From assembly GCF_001514215.1 (NCBI RefSeq), contig NZ_KQ948870.1, positions 1 through 64,000 on the forward strand: a stretch of 64,000 bases of DNA, written 5' to 3'. The notes beneath the pieces were generated by a model. The model worked only from the letters and a program-made list of their open reading frames with translations. It did no database searches and was not told the origin of the DNA. This document shows, in pieces, positions 52,529 through 61,427 of this stretch (position 1 is the first letter of the stretch; each line of letters begins with the position of its first letter). Position numbers and translations under genes: made by a program. This DNA is from Streptomyces bungoensis (GTDB lineage: Bacteria; Actinomycetota; Actinomycetes; Streptomycetales; Streptomycetaceae).

Positions 52529-52538
52529 GGCGTCCATC

Positions 52539-52790
52539 CTAATCCGTGGGCAAGGGCGGTCCGGGCCAGTCGCGGGCACCCGGGGCGGCCTCCGCGCCCG
52601 GGCGCGGGTGCCCCGGCACGGGCTCCCGCCGGATCTCCGGTCGCTCGGCGGCGACCGGGCAGGACACGGGTTCCGGCCCGCCGGCGTCCGCCTCGAAGGC
52701 GACGACGAGCGCCGGTGGCTCGCCGAGGGCGCGCGCGTGACGCGCGGTCTCCTCGTCACTTACCCCGAGTGCGGGCCCGGCGATCTCCAT
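52539..52790 (-). CDS. Small hypothetical protein (83 residues)
   Basis: This 83-residue frame begins MEIAGPALGVSDEETARHAR. GGGGGG lies upstream of ATG 52790, and third codon positions are almost all G/C. It sits between the GNAT/synthetase gene (stop 52808) and DUF5998 (start 52528) with gaps of only 17 and 10 bases, so it fits an operon. The C-terminal half is Pro-rich and probably disordered. No family is recognised. Confidence 0.65.
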   Translation of the reverse strand: MEIAGPALGVSDEETARHARALGEPPALVVAFEADAGGPEPVSCPVAAERPEIRREPVPGHPRPGAEAAPGARDWPGPPLPTD

Positions 52791-52807
52791 CCCGTCCCCC
52801 CGTCCGC

Positions 52808-55642
52808 TCAGTACGCCGGCATCGTGCGCGGGCCGAGGTCGTCGCGGGCGGGTGGGGGCGCGAGGCGGACGGTGGCGCCGAGGACGCTGATGCCCTTGGG
52901 GGCGACGACGACCGGCTCCAGGGTGACGGCGACGACCTCGGGGTGGTCGTCCACGAGCCGGGAGACCCGCAGCAGCAGCTCCTCCAGCGCGGGGGTGTCG
53001 ACGGGCGTGGAGCCGCGCCAGCCGAACAGCAGCGGCGCCGTCCGGATGGACCGCACCAGCGAGGTCGCGTCCCGGTCGGTGACCGGGACCAGCCGGTGCG
53101 CCATGTCCCCGAGCAGCTGGGACGCGGCCCCGGCGAGGCCGAAGGACAGCACGGCCCCGGCCGCCGGGTCGATCACCGCCCGCACGACCGTGTCGACCCC
53201 GCGCGGCGCCATGCCCTGCACCACCGGCCGCAGCTCCTCCGGCGGGCCGAACAGCCCGGTCAACTCGGCGTAGGCGCGGCGCAGTTGCTCCTCGTCGGCG
53301 AGGTCCAGCCGTACGCCGCCCAGGTCGGCGCGGTGCCGCAGGTGCGGGGCGGTGGCCTTCAGGGCGACCGGGTAGCCGAGGGCGCGTGCGGCCTCGGCGG
53401 CGGCGTCCGGGGTGGGCGCGGGGAGCGCCCGCCGCACCTGGATGCCGTACTTGCCGAGCAGCTCGCAGGTCTGCGCGTCGGAGGTGGTGAGGCCCTCCCC
53501 GCGCGCGAGCAGCTCCCCGATGAGCCGCGCGGCGCCCTTCTCGTCGACGTCGTCGAACTCCGGCACCCGGCCCGGGTCGGCGGCCTCCCGCCGCCACTGC
53601 GCGTACCGCACGGCTTCGGCGAGGGCGCGGACGGCCCGCTCGGCGGCGGGGTAGGCGGGGATGAGGGAGGTGCCCTCCGGTGGGGCCGGCCGCGCGGTGG
53701 GCGGCGGCTCCTCCTGGAGGACGCGGTCGACGCCGCCCTCGCCGCCCGGTGCCCTCCCGCCGGCCTGCGGCGCCGTGCTGGCCGCGGCCGACAGGGCCTG
53801 CGCGAGCCCCCCGAGCTCCACGTGCACGACGAGCACCGGCTTCCCGGGCATCGCGGCCGCCGCCGACCGCAGCGCCTGAGCCAGCTCCTCGTCCCCCGGC
53901 GACTCCTCCCCGATCGCGGGGATCGCCGTGACGACGACGGCGTCGTTCGTCTCGTCGGCCAGGGCCCGCACCAGCGCCCGGTGGAAGTCCTCCGCCGTGG
54001 CCCCGGTCGTCAGGTCCAGCGGACGCGAGGGCCGCAGTCCCTCGGCGAGGCAGCGGTCGTAGGTCAGCACCCCCAGCGACTCGGAGTTGCCGAGGATCGC
54101 CACGCGGGCACCCGCCGGCAGCGGCTGGCGGGCGAGCAGCAGGCCCGCGTCGACCAGTTCGGTGATCGTGTCGACCCGGATCACCCCGGCCTGCCGGAGC
54201 AGCGCGGACACCGTCGCGTGGGGCAGCCGCGTCGCCCGGACCGCGTGCCCCTGGGGGGCCGATCCGGCGCCCTGCACCACGACCAGCGGCTTGGCCGCGG
54301 CCGTGCGGCGCGCCAGGCGGGTGAACTTGCGGGGGTTGCCGATGGACTCCAGGTACATGAGGACGACGTCGGTGTCGGGGTCGTCGTACCAGTACTGCAG
54401 GACGTCGTTGCCGGAGACGTCGGCGCGGTTGCCGGAGGAGACGAAGGTGGACACGCCCGTGACTCCGGTGACGCCTCCGCCGCGCCGGTGCAGCCGGGAC
54501 AGCAGGGCGATGCCGATGGCGCCGGACTGGGCGAACAGCCCGATGCGGCCGGGGCGGGGCATCTCCGGGGCCAGGGAGGCGTTCAGCCGGACGCCGGGCG
54601 CGGTGTTGATGACGCCGAAGGCGTTGGGGCCGACGATGCGCATGCCGTACGCGCGTGCCTGCCGGACGAGGGCCCGCTGCCGCTCGCGCCCCTCGGGCCC
54701 GCTCTCGGCGTACCCGGCGGAGAGCACGACGAGCCCCTGGACCCCGTGCTCCCCGCACTCGGCGACCACCGCGGGCACGTGCTCGGCCGGTACGGCGACG
54801 ACGGCGAGGTCGACCGGGCCCTCGATGTCGCGCACCGAGCGGTACGCCGGCACCCCGTCGACCTCCGTCAGGTCCTCGGGGAAGGCCCGGTTCACGGCGT
54901 GCAGCCGGCCCGGGTAGCCGGCGTCCCGGATGTTGCCGAGGACGCTGCGGCCGACCCCGCCGCTCGCCCGGCCGACGCCGACGACCGCGACGGATCCCGG
55001 GGCCAGCAGCCGCCGTACCGAGCGGGCCTCGGCGCGCTGCTCCCGCGCGCGCTGGACGGCGAGCGAGCGGTCGGTGGGCTCGAGGTCGAACTCCAGGCGT
55101 ACGACGCCGTCCTCGAAGCTGCGCTTCTGGGTGTACCCGGCGTCCGTGAACACCTTGATCATCTTGGAGTTGGCGGGCAGCACCTCGGCGGCGAAGCGGC
55201 GGATGCCCCGCTCGCGCGCGACGGCCGCGATGTGCTCCAGCAGGGCGGAGGCGACGCCGCGGCCCTGGTGGGCGTCCTGGACGAGGAAGGCGACCTCGGC
55301 CTCGTCGGCCGGACCGGAGGCGGGCATGCCGTCGGCGCCGATGCGGTCGTAGCGCACGGTGGCGATGAACTCGCCGCCGATCGTGGCCGCGAGGCCCACC
55401 CGGTCCACGAAGTCGTGGTGCGTGAAGCGGTGGACGTCCTTGGCGGAGAGCCGGGGGTACGGCGCGAAGAAGCGGTAGTACTTCGACTCGTCCGAGACCT
55501 GCTCGTAGAAGCTGACCAGACGGTCGGCGTCATCCACGGTGATGGGCCGGATGCGCGCGGTACCGCCGTCGCGCAGCACCACGTCCGCCTCCCAGTGGGC
55601 GGGGTACTCGTGCCGGTCCTGCCGGTCCGCCGGGCTCTGCAT
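52808..55642 (-). CDS. GNAT acetyltransferase fused to NDP-forming acyl-CoA synthetase (Pat-like)
   Basis: This 944-residue protein has an N-terminal GNAT domain (about 20-190, VAFLVQDAHQGRGVASALLEHI with the acetyl-CoA loop), a CoA-binding domain (about 210-330, GSVAVVGVGRASGGVG), a succinyl-CoA ligase-like region (about 345-620) and a C-terminal ATP-grasp part (about 700-930, LLGKYGIQVRRALPAP, LKATAPHLRHRADLGGV). Proteins with this architecture are protein lysine acetyltransferases in streptomycetes (SlPat/PatA type) that control acetyl-CoA synthetase (family knowledge). ATG 55642 begins the GNAT domain. Confidence 0.92.
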   Translation of the reverse strand: MQSPADRQDRHEYPAHWEADVVLRDGGTARIRPITVDDADRLVSFYEQVSDESKYYRFFAPYPRLSAKDVHRFTHHDFVDRVGLAATIGGEFIATVRYDRIGADGMPASGPADEAEVAFLVQDAHQGRGVASALLEHIAAVARERGIRRFAAEVLPANSKMIKVFTDAGYTQKRSFEDGVVRLEFDLEPTDRSLAVQRAREQRAEARSVRRLLAPGSVAVVGVGRASGGVGRSVLGNIRDAGYPGRLHAVNRAFPEDLTEVDGVPAYRSVRDIEGPVDLAVVAVPAEHVPAVVAECGEHGVQGLVVLSAGYAESGPEGRERQRALVRQARAYGMRIVGPNAFGVINTAPGVRLNASLAPEMPRPGRIGLFAQSGAIGIALLSRLHRRGGGVTGVTGVSTFVSSGNRADVSGNDVLQYWYDDPDTDVVLMYLESIGNPRKFTRLARRTAAAKPLVVVQGAGSAPQGHAVRATRLPHATVSALLRQAGVIRVDTITELVDAGLLLARQPLPAGARVAILGNSESLGVLTYDRCLAEGLRPSRPLDLTTGATAEDFHRALVRALADETNDAVVVTAIPAIGEESPGDEELAQALRSAAAAMPGKPVLVVHVELGGLAQALSAAASTAPQAGGRAPGGEGGVDRVLQEEPPPTARPAPPEGTSLIPAYPAAERAVRALAEAVRYAQWRREAADPGRVPEFDDVDEKGAARLIGELLARGEGLTTSDAQTCELLGKYGIQVRRALPAPTPDAAAEAARALGYPVALKATAPHLRHRADLGGVRLDLADEEQLRRAYAELTGLFGPPEELRPVVQGMAPRGVDTVVRAVIDPAAGAVLSFGLAGAASQLLGDMAHRLVPVTDRDATSLVRSIRTAPLLFGWRGSTPVDTPALEELLLRVSRLVDDHPEVVAVTLEPVVVAPKGISVLGATVRLAPPPARDDLGPRTMPAY

Positions 55643-55815
55643 GGGGCCCAGGGTACGGCTAGCTTCTGACAACGGGGCAGGGCAGTCTTGGGGACGACGC
55701 CGGGCCGAGGCCGCGGGCCGGCGACACACCGGAGCGGGACGAAGGACCGCTCCGGGCACACCCCACGATGTGGGAAACTGGTCTAGACAACCCTGAAACC
55801 GAAGGGCAGCAACAC

Positions 55816-56097
55816 ATGGCTGAGCGCCGCGTCAACGTCGGCTGGGCCGAGGGCCTCCATGCCCGCCCCGCCTCCATCTTCGTCCGAGCCGCCACGGCCG
55901 CAGGCGTCCCGGTGACGATCGCCAAGGCCGGGGGCAACCCCGTCAACGCGGCCTCCATGCTGGCTGTCCTGGGCCTGGGCGCCCAGGGCGGTGAGGAGAT
56001 CGTCCTCGCCTCCGACGCCGAGGGCGCGGACGCGGCCCTGGACCGGCTGGCCAAGCTGGTCGCCGAGGGTCTTGAGGAACTGCCCGAGACGGTCTGA
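55816..56097 (+). CDS. ptsH: HPr phosphocarrier protein
   Basis: This 93-residue PTS phosphocarrier has the active-site His15 in GLHARPAS and Ser47 in the NAASMLAVLGLGAQ helix at the HPr-kinase site position. It passes phosphate from enzyme I to EIIA components. ATG 55816 lies about nine bases after GAAGGG. It is followed by a terminator. Confidence 0.96.
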   Translation: MAERRVNVGWAEGLHARPASIFVRAATAAGVPVTIAKAGGNPVNAASMLAVLGLGAQGGEEIVLASDAEGADAALDRLAKLVAEGLEELPETV

Positions 56098-56115
56098 GCG
56101 CCGGTCGGGAGCCGA

Positions 56116-56151
56116 GGAGCCGCGTCGCCCTTTTCGGGGCGGCGCGGCTCC
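56116..56151 (+). terminator. Terminator after ptsH
   Basis: A GC-rich hairpin (left arm 56116-56130, right arm 56136-56151, one mismatch) has TTTTC as the loop. Confidence 0.75.
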
Positions 56152-56249
56152 GCCGTTTCGGACGGTAATTACAGGCGTCCGGAATTCCGGGCAGCAGGCA
56201 GCGGAAATACACCCCCGCTTATTGCCTTTCTTTGTATACAGCGCCCGTG

Positions 56250-56945
56250 TTAATGCCGCGGCCCCGACATGTTTACGGCACGTTGCGAAGTTCTCACACG
56301 GCCGGTGCGGTCCGGGCCGCCGGAAAGGCGCAGCCGGTGCGCGGCCGCCGCGCGCTCGCCGTGCAGCGCCGTGATCGCCCGCGCGCGCTCGCCGTCTCCG
56401 CGCGCCACCGCGTCCACGATCGCGCCGTGCTCCGCCCAGGACTCCACCGGACTCGGCGGGGCCTCCACCGTGTACATCCAGGCGATCTTGTGCCGCAACT
56501 GGGTGAGCATCGAGGTCAGCGAGGAGCTGCCGCAGGCCTGCGCGAGGGTCTCGTGGAACCAGCCGCCCAGCGAGCGCAGGTCCTCGCTGCTCCCCCGCCG
56601 GGCCCGCTCCTGCCCCAGTCTGACCAGGCCGCGCAGCACCTTCAGGTGGGCCTCGGTGCGCCGCTGAGCGGCCCGGGAGGCGCCGAGCGGCTCCAGCAGC
56701 ATGCGCATCTCCAGCAGGTCGGCGGCCTCCCGCTCGGTCGGCTCGGCCACGCACGCGCCCGCGTGCCGGCGCGTCACCACGAAGCCCTCCGCCTCCAGGG
56801 TGCGCAGGGCCTCGCGGACGGGGACGCGGGAGACGCCGTAGCGGCGGGCGAGGACTTCCTCGGTGAGGCGGCTGCCGCGCGGGTGGACACCGGCCACGAT
56901 GTCGTCCCGGATCGCCGTGCACACCGAGTGCGCCGGAATACGCAT
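56250..56945 (-). CDS. GntR-family (FadR/FCD subfamily) regulator
   Basis: This 231-residue protein has an N-terminal winged helix (about 5-70, TEEVLARRYGVSRVPVREALRTLEAEGFV) and a C-terminal all-helical FCD ligand domain (about 85-215) with the metal-site His residues. ATG 56945 has GGAGG six bases upstream. The C-terminal tail runs into a stretch of locally low GC. It is convergent with ptsH, so it may regulate sugar or organic acid use, but the target is unknown. Confidence 0.9.
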   Translation of the reverse strand: MRIPAHSVCTAIRDDIVAGVHPRGSRLTEEVLARRYGVSRVPVREALRTLEAEGFVVTRRHAGACVAEPTEREAADLLEMRMLLEPLGASRAAQRRTEAHLKVLRGLVRLGQERARRGSSEDLRSLGGWFHETLAQACGSSSLTSMLTQLRHKIAWMYTVEAPPSPVESWAEHGAIVDAVARGDGERARAITALHGERAAAAHRLRLSGGPDRTGRVRTSQRAVNMSGPRH

Positions 56946-57094
56946 GACCGACCTCCGTCTTAATCCCCGTGAAACGCCGACGATGGACGTGTGTCCCGTG
57001 ACTCTATGGCAATGAGCCCGAATTTCCGACGGCGGTCCGGAATCCATGCATATTTTTTGGACAGCGCCTGCGGGACGGTGCACGAAAAACGGCG

Positions 57095-57123
57095 AAAGCC
57101 CCGGCTCGGTGAGCCGGGGCTTT
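57095..57123 (-). terminator. Rho-independent terminator of the M23 peptidase gene
   Basis: A perfect 13-bp stem (57095-57107 with 57111-57123) and 3-base loop, followed on the minus strand by a T-rich run. Confidence 0.9.
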
Positions 57124-57146
57124 CGCGGAAGCGGTGCGGTGCCGCG

Positions 57147-57902
57147 TCAGACGTTCACGCCGTGCTTGCGGAGGTAGGCGATCGGGTCGACGTCCGAGCC
57201 GTAGTCGGGACCCGTGCGGGCCTCGAAGTGCAGGTGTGGGCCGGTGACGTTGCCGGTCGCACCGGACAGGCCGATCTGCTGGCCGGGGGTGACCTTCTGG
57301 CCCACGGTGACGCCGATGGACGACAGGTGGCCGTACTGCGTGTACATGCCGTCAGCCATCCGGATGACGATCTGGTTGCCGTAGGCGCCGCCCCAGCCGG
57401 TGGAGACGACGGTGCCCGAGCCCACCGCGTGGACCGTGGTCCCGACGGCCGCGTGGAAGTCGATGCCGGTGTGCGAGCCGGACGACCACAGGGAGCTGCT
57501 GGCCATGTAGCCCGTGGACACGTACGAGTGCGCGACCGGCGCGACGAACATGTTCAGGCGCTTGCGCTCGGCCTCCCGGGCGGCGCGCGCCTCGGCCTGG
57601 CGCGCCTGCTCGGCCCGCGCTGCGGCCGCCTTGGCCGCGGCCTCCTCGGCCGCCTTCTGCTCGGCGGCGATCTTCTGGACGGCGGCCTGCGCGTCGATCT
57701 GCTCGGCGACGTCGTCGCTCACGGTGATGACCGGGGTGAGGCCGGTCTGCTCGACGGGACGCTCCGCGGCGAGCGCCGGGGTGGCGGCGAGGGTGCCGAC
57801 GACACCGGTGGTGGTGAGGGCCGCGACGCCGGCCGCGGTTGCGGTGGTGCGCTTGACCCGGCCGGGCTTGCGGTGCTTCCCGGTGGCGCACATGAACGCC
57901 AT
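57147..57902 (-). CDS. Secreted M23 (LytM-type) peptidoglycan endopeptidase
   Basis: This 251-residue protein has a basic N-terminus and hydrophobic signal segment (about 20-46, cleavage near AALA). An Ala/Glu-rich coiled coil (about 65-115) and a C-terminal M23 domain (about 140-245) follow. The domain carries the zinc ligands HTGIDF (His and Asp) and HLHFEAR. It should cut peptide cross-links in the cell wall. The gene has a c-di-AMP riboswitch in its leader, so its expression is tied to c-di-AMP level. Confidence 0.93.
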   Translation of the reverse strand: MAFMCATGKHRKPGRVKRTTATAAGVAALTTTGVVGTLAATPALAAERPVEQTGLTPVITVSDDVAEQIDAQAAVQKIAAEQKAAEEAAAKAAAARAEQARQAEARAAREAERKRLNMFVAPVAHSYVSTGYMASSSLWSSGSHTGIDFHAAVGTTVHAVGSGTVVSTGWGGAYGNQIVIRMADGMYTQYGHLSSIGVTVGQKVTPGQQIGLSGATGNVTGPHLHFEARTGPDYGSDVDPIAYLRKHGVNV

Positions 57903-57928
57903 GTGGTGGCTTGTCCTTTCCTTCCCTC

Positions 57929-58069
57929 TCGCCTACCGGGTTAGCTGACGGGTTCGGAGCAGGAAGGTCTCCTACGGACCCCCTCGCTGGCGCGCGGGCG
58001 TCCGATTCACCCCAGGGACTGCGGTGGGTCCCCGGCTCCCCTGGCTCGCGCCATACGGGGACTCGGCGA
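57929..58069 (-). ncRNA. ydaO-yuaA type c-di-AMP riboswitch
   Basis: The leader of the M23 gene shows the hallmark conserved blocks of the family in order: GCCAGGGGAGCCGGGGACCC, GGGGTGAATC, GAGACCTTCC and CCGAACCCGTCAGCTAACC. The closing P1 stem TCGCC/GGCGA lies at 58065-58069 and 57929-57933. In Streptomyces this class controls resuscitation and cell-wall lytic genes, turning them off when c-di-AMP binds. Confidence 0.93.
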
Positions 58070-58121
58070 TGGCTGTCCGGTGCCGCGGGCGCGGCGCAGT
58101 GCCTGACGGACAGCCCGGACG

Positions 58122-58151
58122 ACGCTAAGCGGGCCGGCTTTCGATCCTCAA
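58122..58151 (-). promoter_or_regulatory. Promoter of the riboswitch/M23 transcript
   Basis: On the minus strand TTGAGG (58151-58146) and TAGCGT (58127-58122) are separated by 18 bp, a good housekeeping-sigma match. The start would be near 58115, upstream of the riboswitch. Confidence 0.55.
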
Positions 58152-58266
58152 ACGGAACCGGGGTTTTGTAGTACATCCCACAGACCAGATGGGCAGGCTC
58201 TGCCCCAATCCGGACATCCGGGCGGATCGTTGTGCGGCTGCCGGGCCGGGCAGCCGTCCAACGCAA

Positions 58267-58300
58267 GGGGCCCTGACGACCCGTCGGCCGTCAGGGCCCC
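58267..58300 (-). terminator. Terminator after the M16 pair
   Basis: A perfect 12-bp stem (58267-58278 with 58289-58300) and 10-base loop, starting 31 bases after the stop of the second M16 gene. Confidence 0.85.
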
Positions 58301-58330
58301 CCGCGCGCGGGACGTTCCGCCGCCGCGGCG

Positions 58331-59719
58331 CTACTCGGCCGTCACCACGGTGACGTCACCGATGCCGAGCGCCTCGACCGGCGCCTTGATCCGGGCCGCG
58401 TCGCCGACGAGGACGGTCACCAGGCGGTCCACCGGGAAGGCGTTGATGACCGCCGCGGTGGCCTCCACCGTGCCGGTGGCGGCGAGCTGCTGATACAGCG
58501 TCGCCTGGAAGTCGTCGGGCAGGTGCTGCTCGACCTGCTCGGCGAGGGTGCTCGCGACGGCCGCGGCCGTCTCGTACTTCAGCGGTGCCACCCCGACGAG
58601 GTTCTGCACGGCGACGTCCCGCTCGGCGTCCGTCAGGCCGTCCGCCGCGAGCGTGCGCAGCACCGTCCACAGGTCCTGGAGGGCGGGACCGGTGTTCGGG
58701 GTGTCCACCGAGCCGCTGATGGCGAGCATCGCGGCCCCGGTGCCCTCCGGCGAGGAGCGCAGGACCTGGCCGAAGGCGCGCACGCCGTAGGTGTAGCCCT
58801 TCTCCTCGCGCAGGACGCGGTCCAGGCGGGAGGTGAGGGTGCCGCCGAGGCAGTAGGTGCCGAGCACCTGCGCCGGCCACACGCGGTCGTGCCGGTCGGC
58901 ACCGATGCGGCCGATGAGCAGCTGCGTCTGGACCGCGCCGGGCCGGTCGACGATGACCACGCGCCCGGTGTCGTCGGCGGTCACGGGCGGCACGGGCCGC
59001 GGCTCGCCCGGGGTGCCGGTCCAGGCGCCCAGGGTGCCGGCGAGCAGATCGTCCAGGTCGGTGCCGGTGAGGTCGCCGACGACGACCACGGTGGCGGTGG
59101 CGGGCCGCACGTGGCGGTCGTAGAAGGCGCGTACGGCCGCCGCGTCGATCTTCTCGACGGTCTCCTCGGTGCCCTGGCGCGGGCGCGACATGCGCGAGGT
59201 GGCCGGGAACAGCTCCTTGGAGAGCTCCTTGGCGGCGCGGCGGGCGGGGTTGGCCAGCTCGTGCGGGATCTCGTCCAGGCGGTTGCGGACCAGCCGCTCC
59301 ACCTCGCTCTCGGCGAAGGCGGGCGCGCGCAGCGCGTCGGCGAGCAGGCCGAGGCCCTTGGCCAGGCGGGAGGCGGGCACCTCCAGGCTGATGCGGACAC
59401 CGGGGTGGTCGGCGTGCGCGTCCAGCGTGGCGCCGGCCCGCTCCAGCTCGGCCGCGAACTCCTCGGCGGAGTGCTTGTCGGTGCCCTCGGAGAAGGCCCG
59501 CGCCATGATCGTGCCGACGCCGTCCAGGCCGGCCGGCTCGGCGTCCAGGGGGGCGTCCAGCAGCACCTCGACGGCGACGACCTGCTGGCCGGGGCGGTGG
59601 CAGCGCAGCACGGTCAGGCCGTTGTCCAGCGTGCCGCGCTCGGGGGCGGGGAAGGCCCAGGGCCTGGCCTCCCCCGGCTGCGGCTGGGGGTGGAAGTCCA
59701 TGGTGGCGAGCTCGGTCAC
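58331..59719 (-). CDS. M16 family peptidase-like protein, non-catalytic subunit
   Basis: This 462-residue protein has two M16 domains (about 25-235 and 250-450). At the place of HxxEH it reads IMARAFSEGTDKH, so the zinc-binding motif is lost. It should be the regulatory partner of the catalytic protein encoded just upstream, as in PqqF/mitochondrial-processing-peptidase-like heterodimers. GTG 59719 overlaps the partner's stop (GTGA). Confidence 0.9.
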   Translation of the reverse strand: MTELATMDFHPQPQPGEARPWAFPAPERGTLDNGLTVLRCHRPGQQVVAVEVLLDAPLDAEPAGLDGVGTIMARAFSEGTDKHSAEEFAAELERAGATLDAHADHPGVRISLEVPASRLAKGLGLLADALRAPAFAESEVERLVRNRLDEIPHELANPARRAAKELSKELFPATSRMSRPRQGTEETVEKIDAAAVRAFYDRHVRPATATVVVVGDLTGTDLDDLLAGTLGAWTGTPGEPRPVPPVTADDTGRVVIVDRPGAVQTQLLIGRIGADRHDRVWPAQVLGTYCLGGTLTSRLDRVLREEKGYTYGVRAFGQVLRSSPEGTGAAMLAISGSVDTPNTGPALQDLWTVLRTLAADGLTDAERDVAVQNLVGVAPLKYETAAAVASTLAEQVEQHLPDDFQATLYQQLAATGTVEATAAVINAFPVDRLVTVLVGDAARIKAPVEALGIGDVTVVTAE

Positions 59720-61110
59720 TTGGCCGTCTCCTCGTTCTCGTTGCCGGCCTCTACGGTCGCTTCGTGCTCCGGGTCCTCGGGGACGTCGGCGTCCTGGACG
59801 GTCTCCGGGGACTTCGGCTCGTAGACGAGGACCGCGCGGTTGTCGGGGCGCAGACGGGCCTTGGCGACCTCCTGGACCTCCTCGGGGGTCACCTCCAGGA
59901 CGCGCTGGACGGCGGTCAGGGCGAGCTGCGGGTCGCCGAACAGGACGGCGTACCGGCACAGTTCGTCGGCGCGGCCGGCGACCGTGCCGAGCCGGTCCAG
60001 CCACTCGCGCTCGAGCTGGGCCTGGGCGCGCTCCATCTCCTCCGGCGTGGGGCCCTCCTCGGCGAACCGGGCCAGCTCCTCGTCGATGGCGGTCTCGATG
60101 ACCGGCACCTCGACGTCACCGGAGGTCTTCACGTCCAGCCAGCCCAGGGACGGCGCGCCGGCCAGCCGCAGCAGCCCGAAGCCGGCCGCGACGGCCGTAC
60201 GGTCGCGGCGCACCAGCCGGTTGTACAGCCGGGAGGACTCGCCGCCGCCGAGGACGGTCAGGGCCAGGTCGGCCGCGTCGCACGCGCGCGTGCCGTCCTC
60301 CGGGAGCCGGTAGGCGGCCATCAGGGCGCGCGCCGGGACCTCTTCGACGACGACCTCGCGCAGCTGCTCGCCGATGACCTCCGGCAGCGAGCCGTCGCGG
60401 GGCGCGGGCTTGCCGTCGTGGGACTCGATCGAGCCGAAGTACTTCTCGATCCAGGCGAGGGTCTGCACGGGGTCGATGTCGCCGACCACGGAGAGCACCG
60501 CGTTGTTGGGCGCGTAGTAGGTGCGGAAGAACTGGCGCGCGTCCTCCAGGGTGGCCGCGTCCAGGTCCGCCATCGAGCCGATCGGCGTGTGGTGGTAGGG
60601 GTGGCCCTCCGGGTAGGCGAGGGCGGTCAGCCTCTCGAAGGCGGTGCCGTAGGGCACGTTGTCGTAGCGCTGGCGGCGCTCGTTCTTGACCACGTCCCGC
60701 TGGTTCTCCATGGACTCGTCGTCCAGGGCGGTCAGCAGGGAGCCCATGCGGTCGGCCTCCAGCCAGAGGGCGAGCTCCAGCTGGTGGGCGGGCATGGTCT
60801 CGAAGTAGTTGGTGCGCTCGAAGCTGGTGGTGCCGTTGAGCGAGCCGCCGGCGCCCTGCACCAGCTCGAAGTGGCCGTTGCCCCGCACCTGCGCCGAGCC
60901 CTGGAACATCAGGTGCTCGAAGAGGTGAGCCAGGCCGGTACGCCCCTTGACCTCGTGGCGGGAGCCGACGTCGTACCAGAGGCAGACCGCCGCCACCGGG
61001 GTCAGGTGGTCCTCGGAGAGCACCACGCGCAGACCGTTGGCCAGCCGGTGCTCGGTCGCTGTCAGGCCCCCGGAGCCTGCCTCGGCTGTGGTCGTGTGAC
61101 CCATGGGCAT
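59716..61110 (-). CDS. M16 family zinc metallopeptidase, catalytic subunit
   Basis: This 464-residue inverzincin peptidase has the HLFEHLMF (HxxEH) zinc motif near residue 63, a downstream Glu ligand region (NQRDVVKNERRQRYDN) and a second, inactive domain. There is no signal peptide. It forms a coupled pair with the non-catalytic subunit gene. ATG 61110 follows GAAGGGACGTAC. The C-terminal tail is acidic. Confidence 0.93.
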   Translation of the reverse strand: MPMGHTTTAEAGSGGLTATEHRLANGLRVVLSEDHLTPVAAVCLWYDVGSRHEVKGRTGLAHLFEHLMFQGSAQVRGNGHFELVQGAGGSLNGTTSFERTNYFETMPAHQLELALWLEADRMGSLLTALDDESMENQRDVVKNERRQRYDNVPYGTAFERLTALAYPEGHPYHHTPIGSMADLDAATLEDARQFFRTYYAPNNAVLSVVGDIDPVQTLAWIEKYFGSIESHDGKPAPRDGSLPEVIGEQLREVVVEEVPARALMAAYRLPEDGTRACDAADLALTVLGGGESSRLYNRLVRRDRTAVAAGFGLLRLAGAPSLGWLDVKTSGDVEVPVIETAIDEELARFAEEGPTPEEMERAQAQLEREWLDRLGTVAGRADELCRYAVLFGDPQLALTAVQRVLEVTPEEVQEVAKARLRPDNRAVLVYEPKSPETVQDADVPEDPEHEATVEAGNENEETAK

Positions 61111-61427
61111 GTACGTCCCTTCGCGAGCGGACGCGGTCGTCGAAACCGCGGTCTTCCTGCCGTTCCTGCCACTGTATGCACAGCGTGCGGGGCCTCGGCG
61201 AAGTTCCCGCCGGACGTACGCCCACAGCGGATCGCGTAGCCTGCGTCAGGCGTACCCGAGGAGGCCTTCCGGCAACCGGGGCGGGCCGCGGACACCGGGT
61301 CGCGGCCAGGTTGTCAGTGCCGCGGTCCACAATGGTCCGCGTCAGATCCGTCAACAGCTTCAGCGAGAGCGAGTCCGGGGGCGCGCGCCCCCTCGGCGAG
61401 CGACCAGATCAGAAGGAGCCGGCAGCG
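61111..61427. promoter_or_regulatory. Divergent promoter region M16 / parC
   Basis: This 317-bp region has no supported gene. A TACAGT-like -10 for the M16 genes lies near 61171-61176 (minus). The right part contains the parC ribosome-binding site AAGGAG. Confidence 0.45.
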
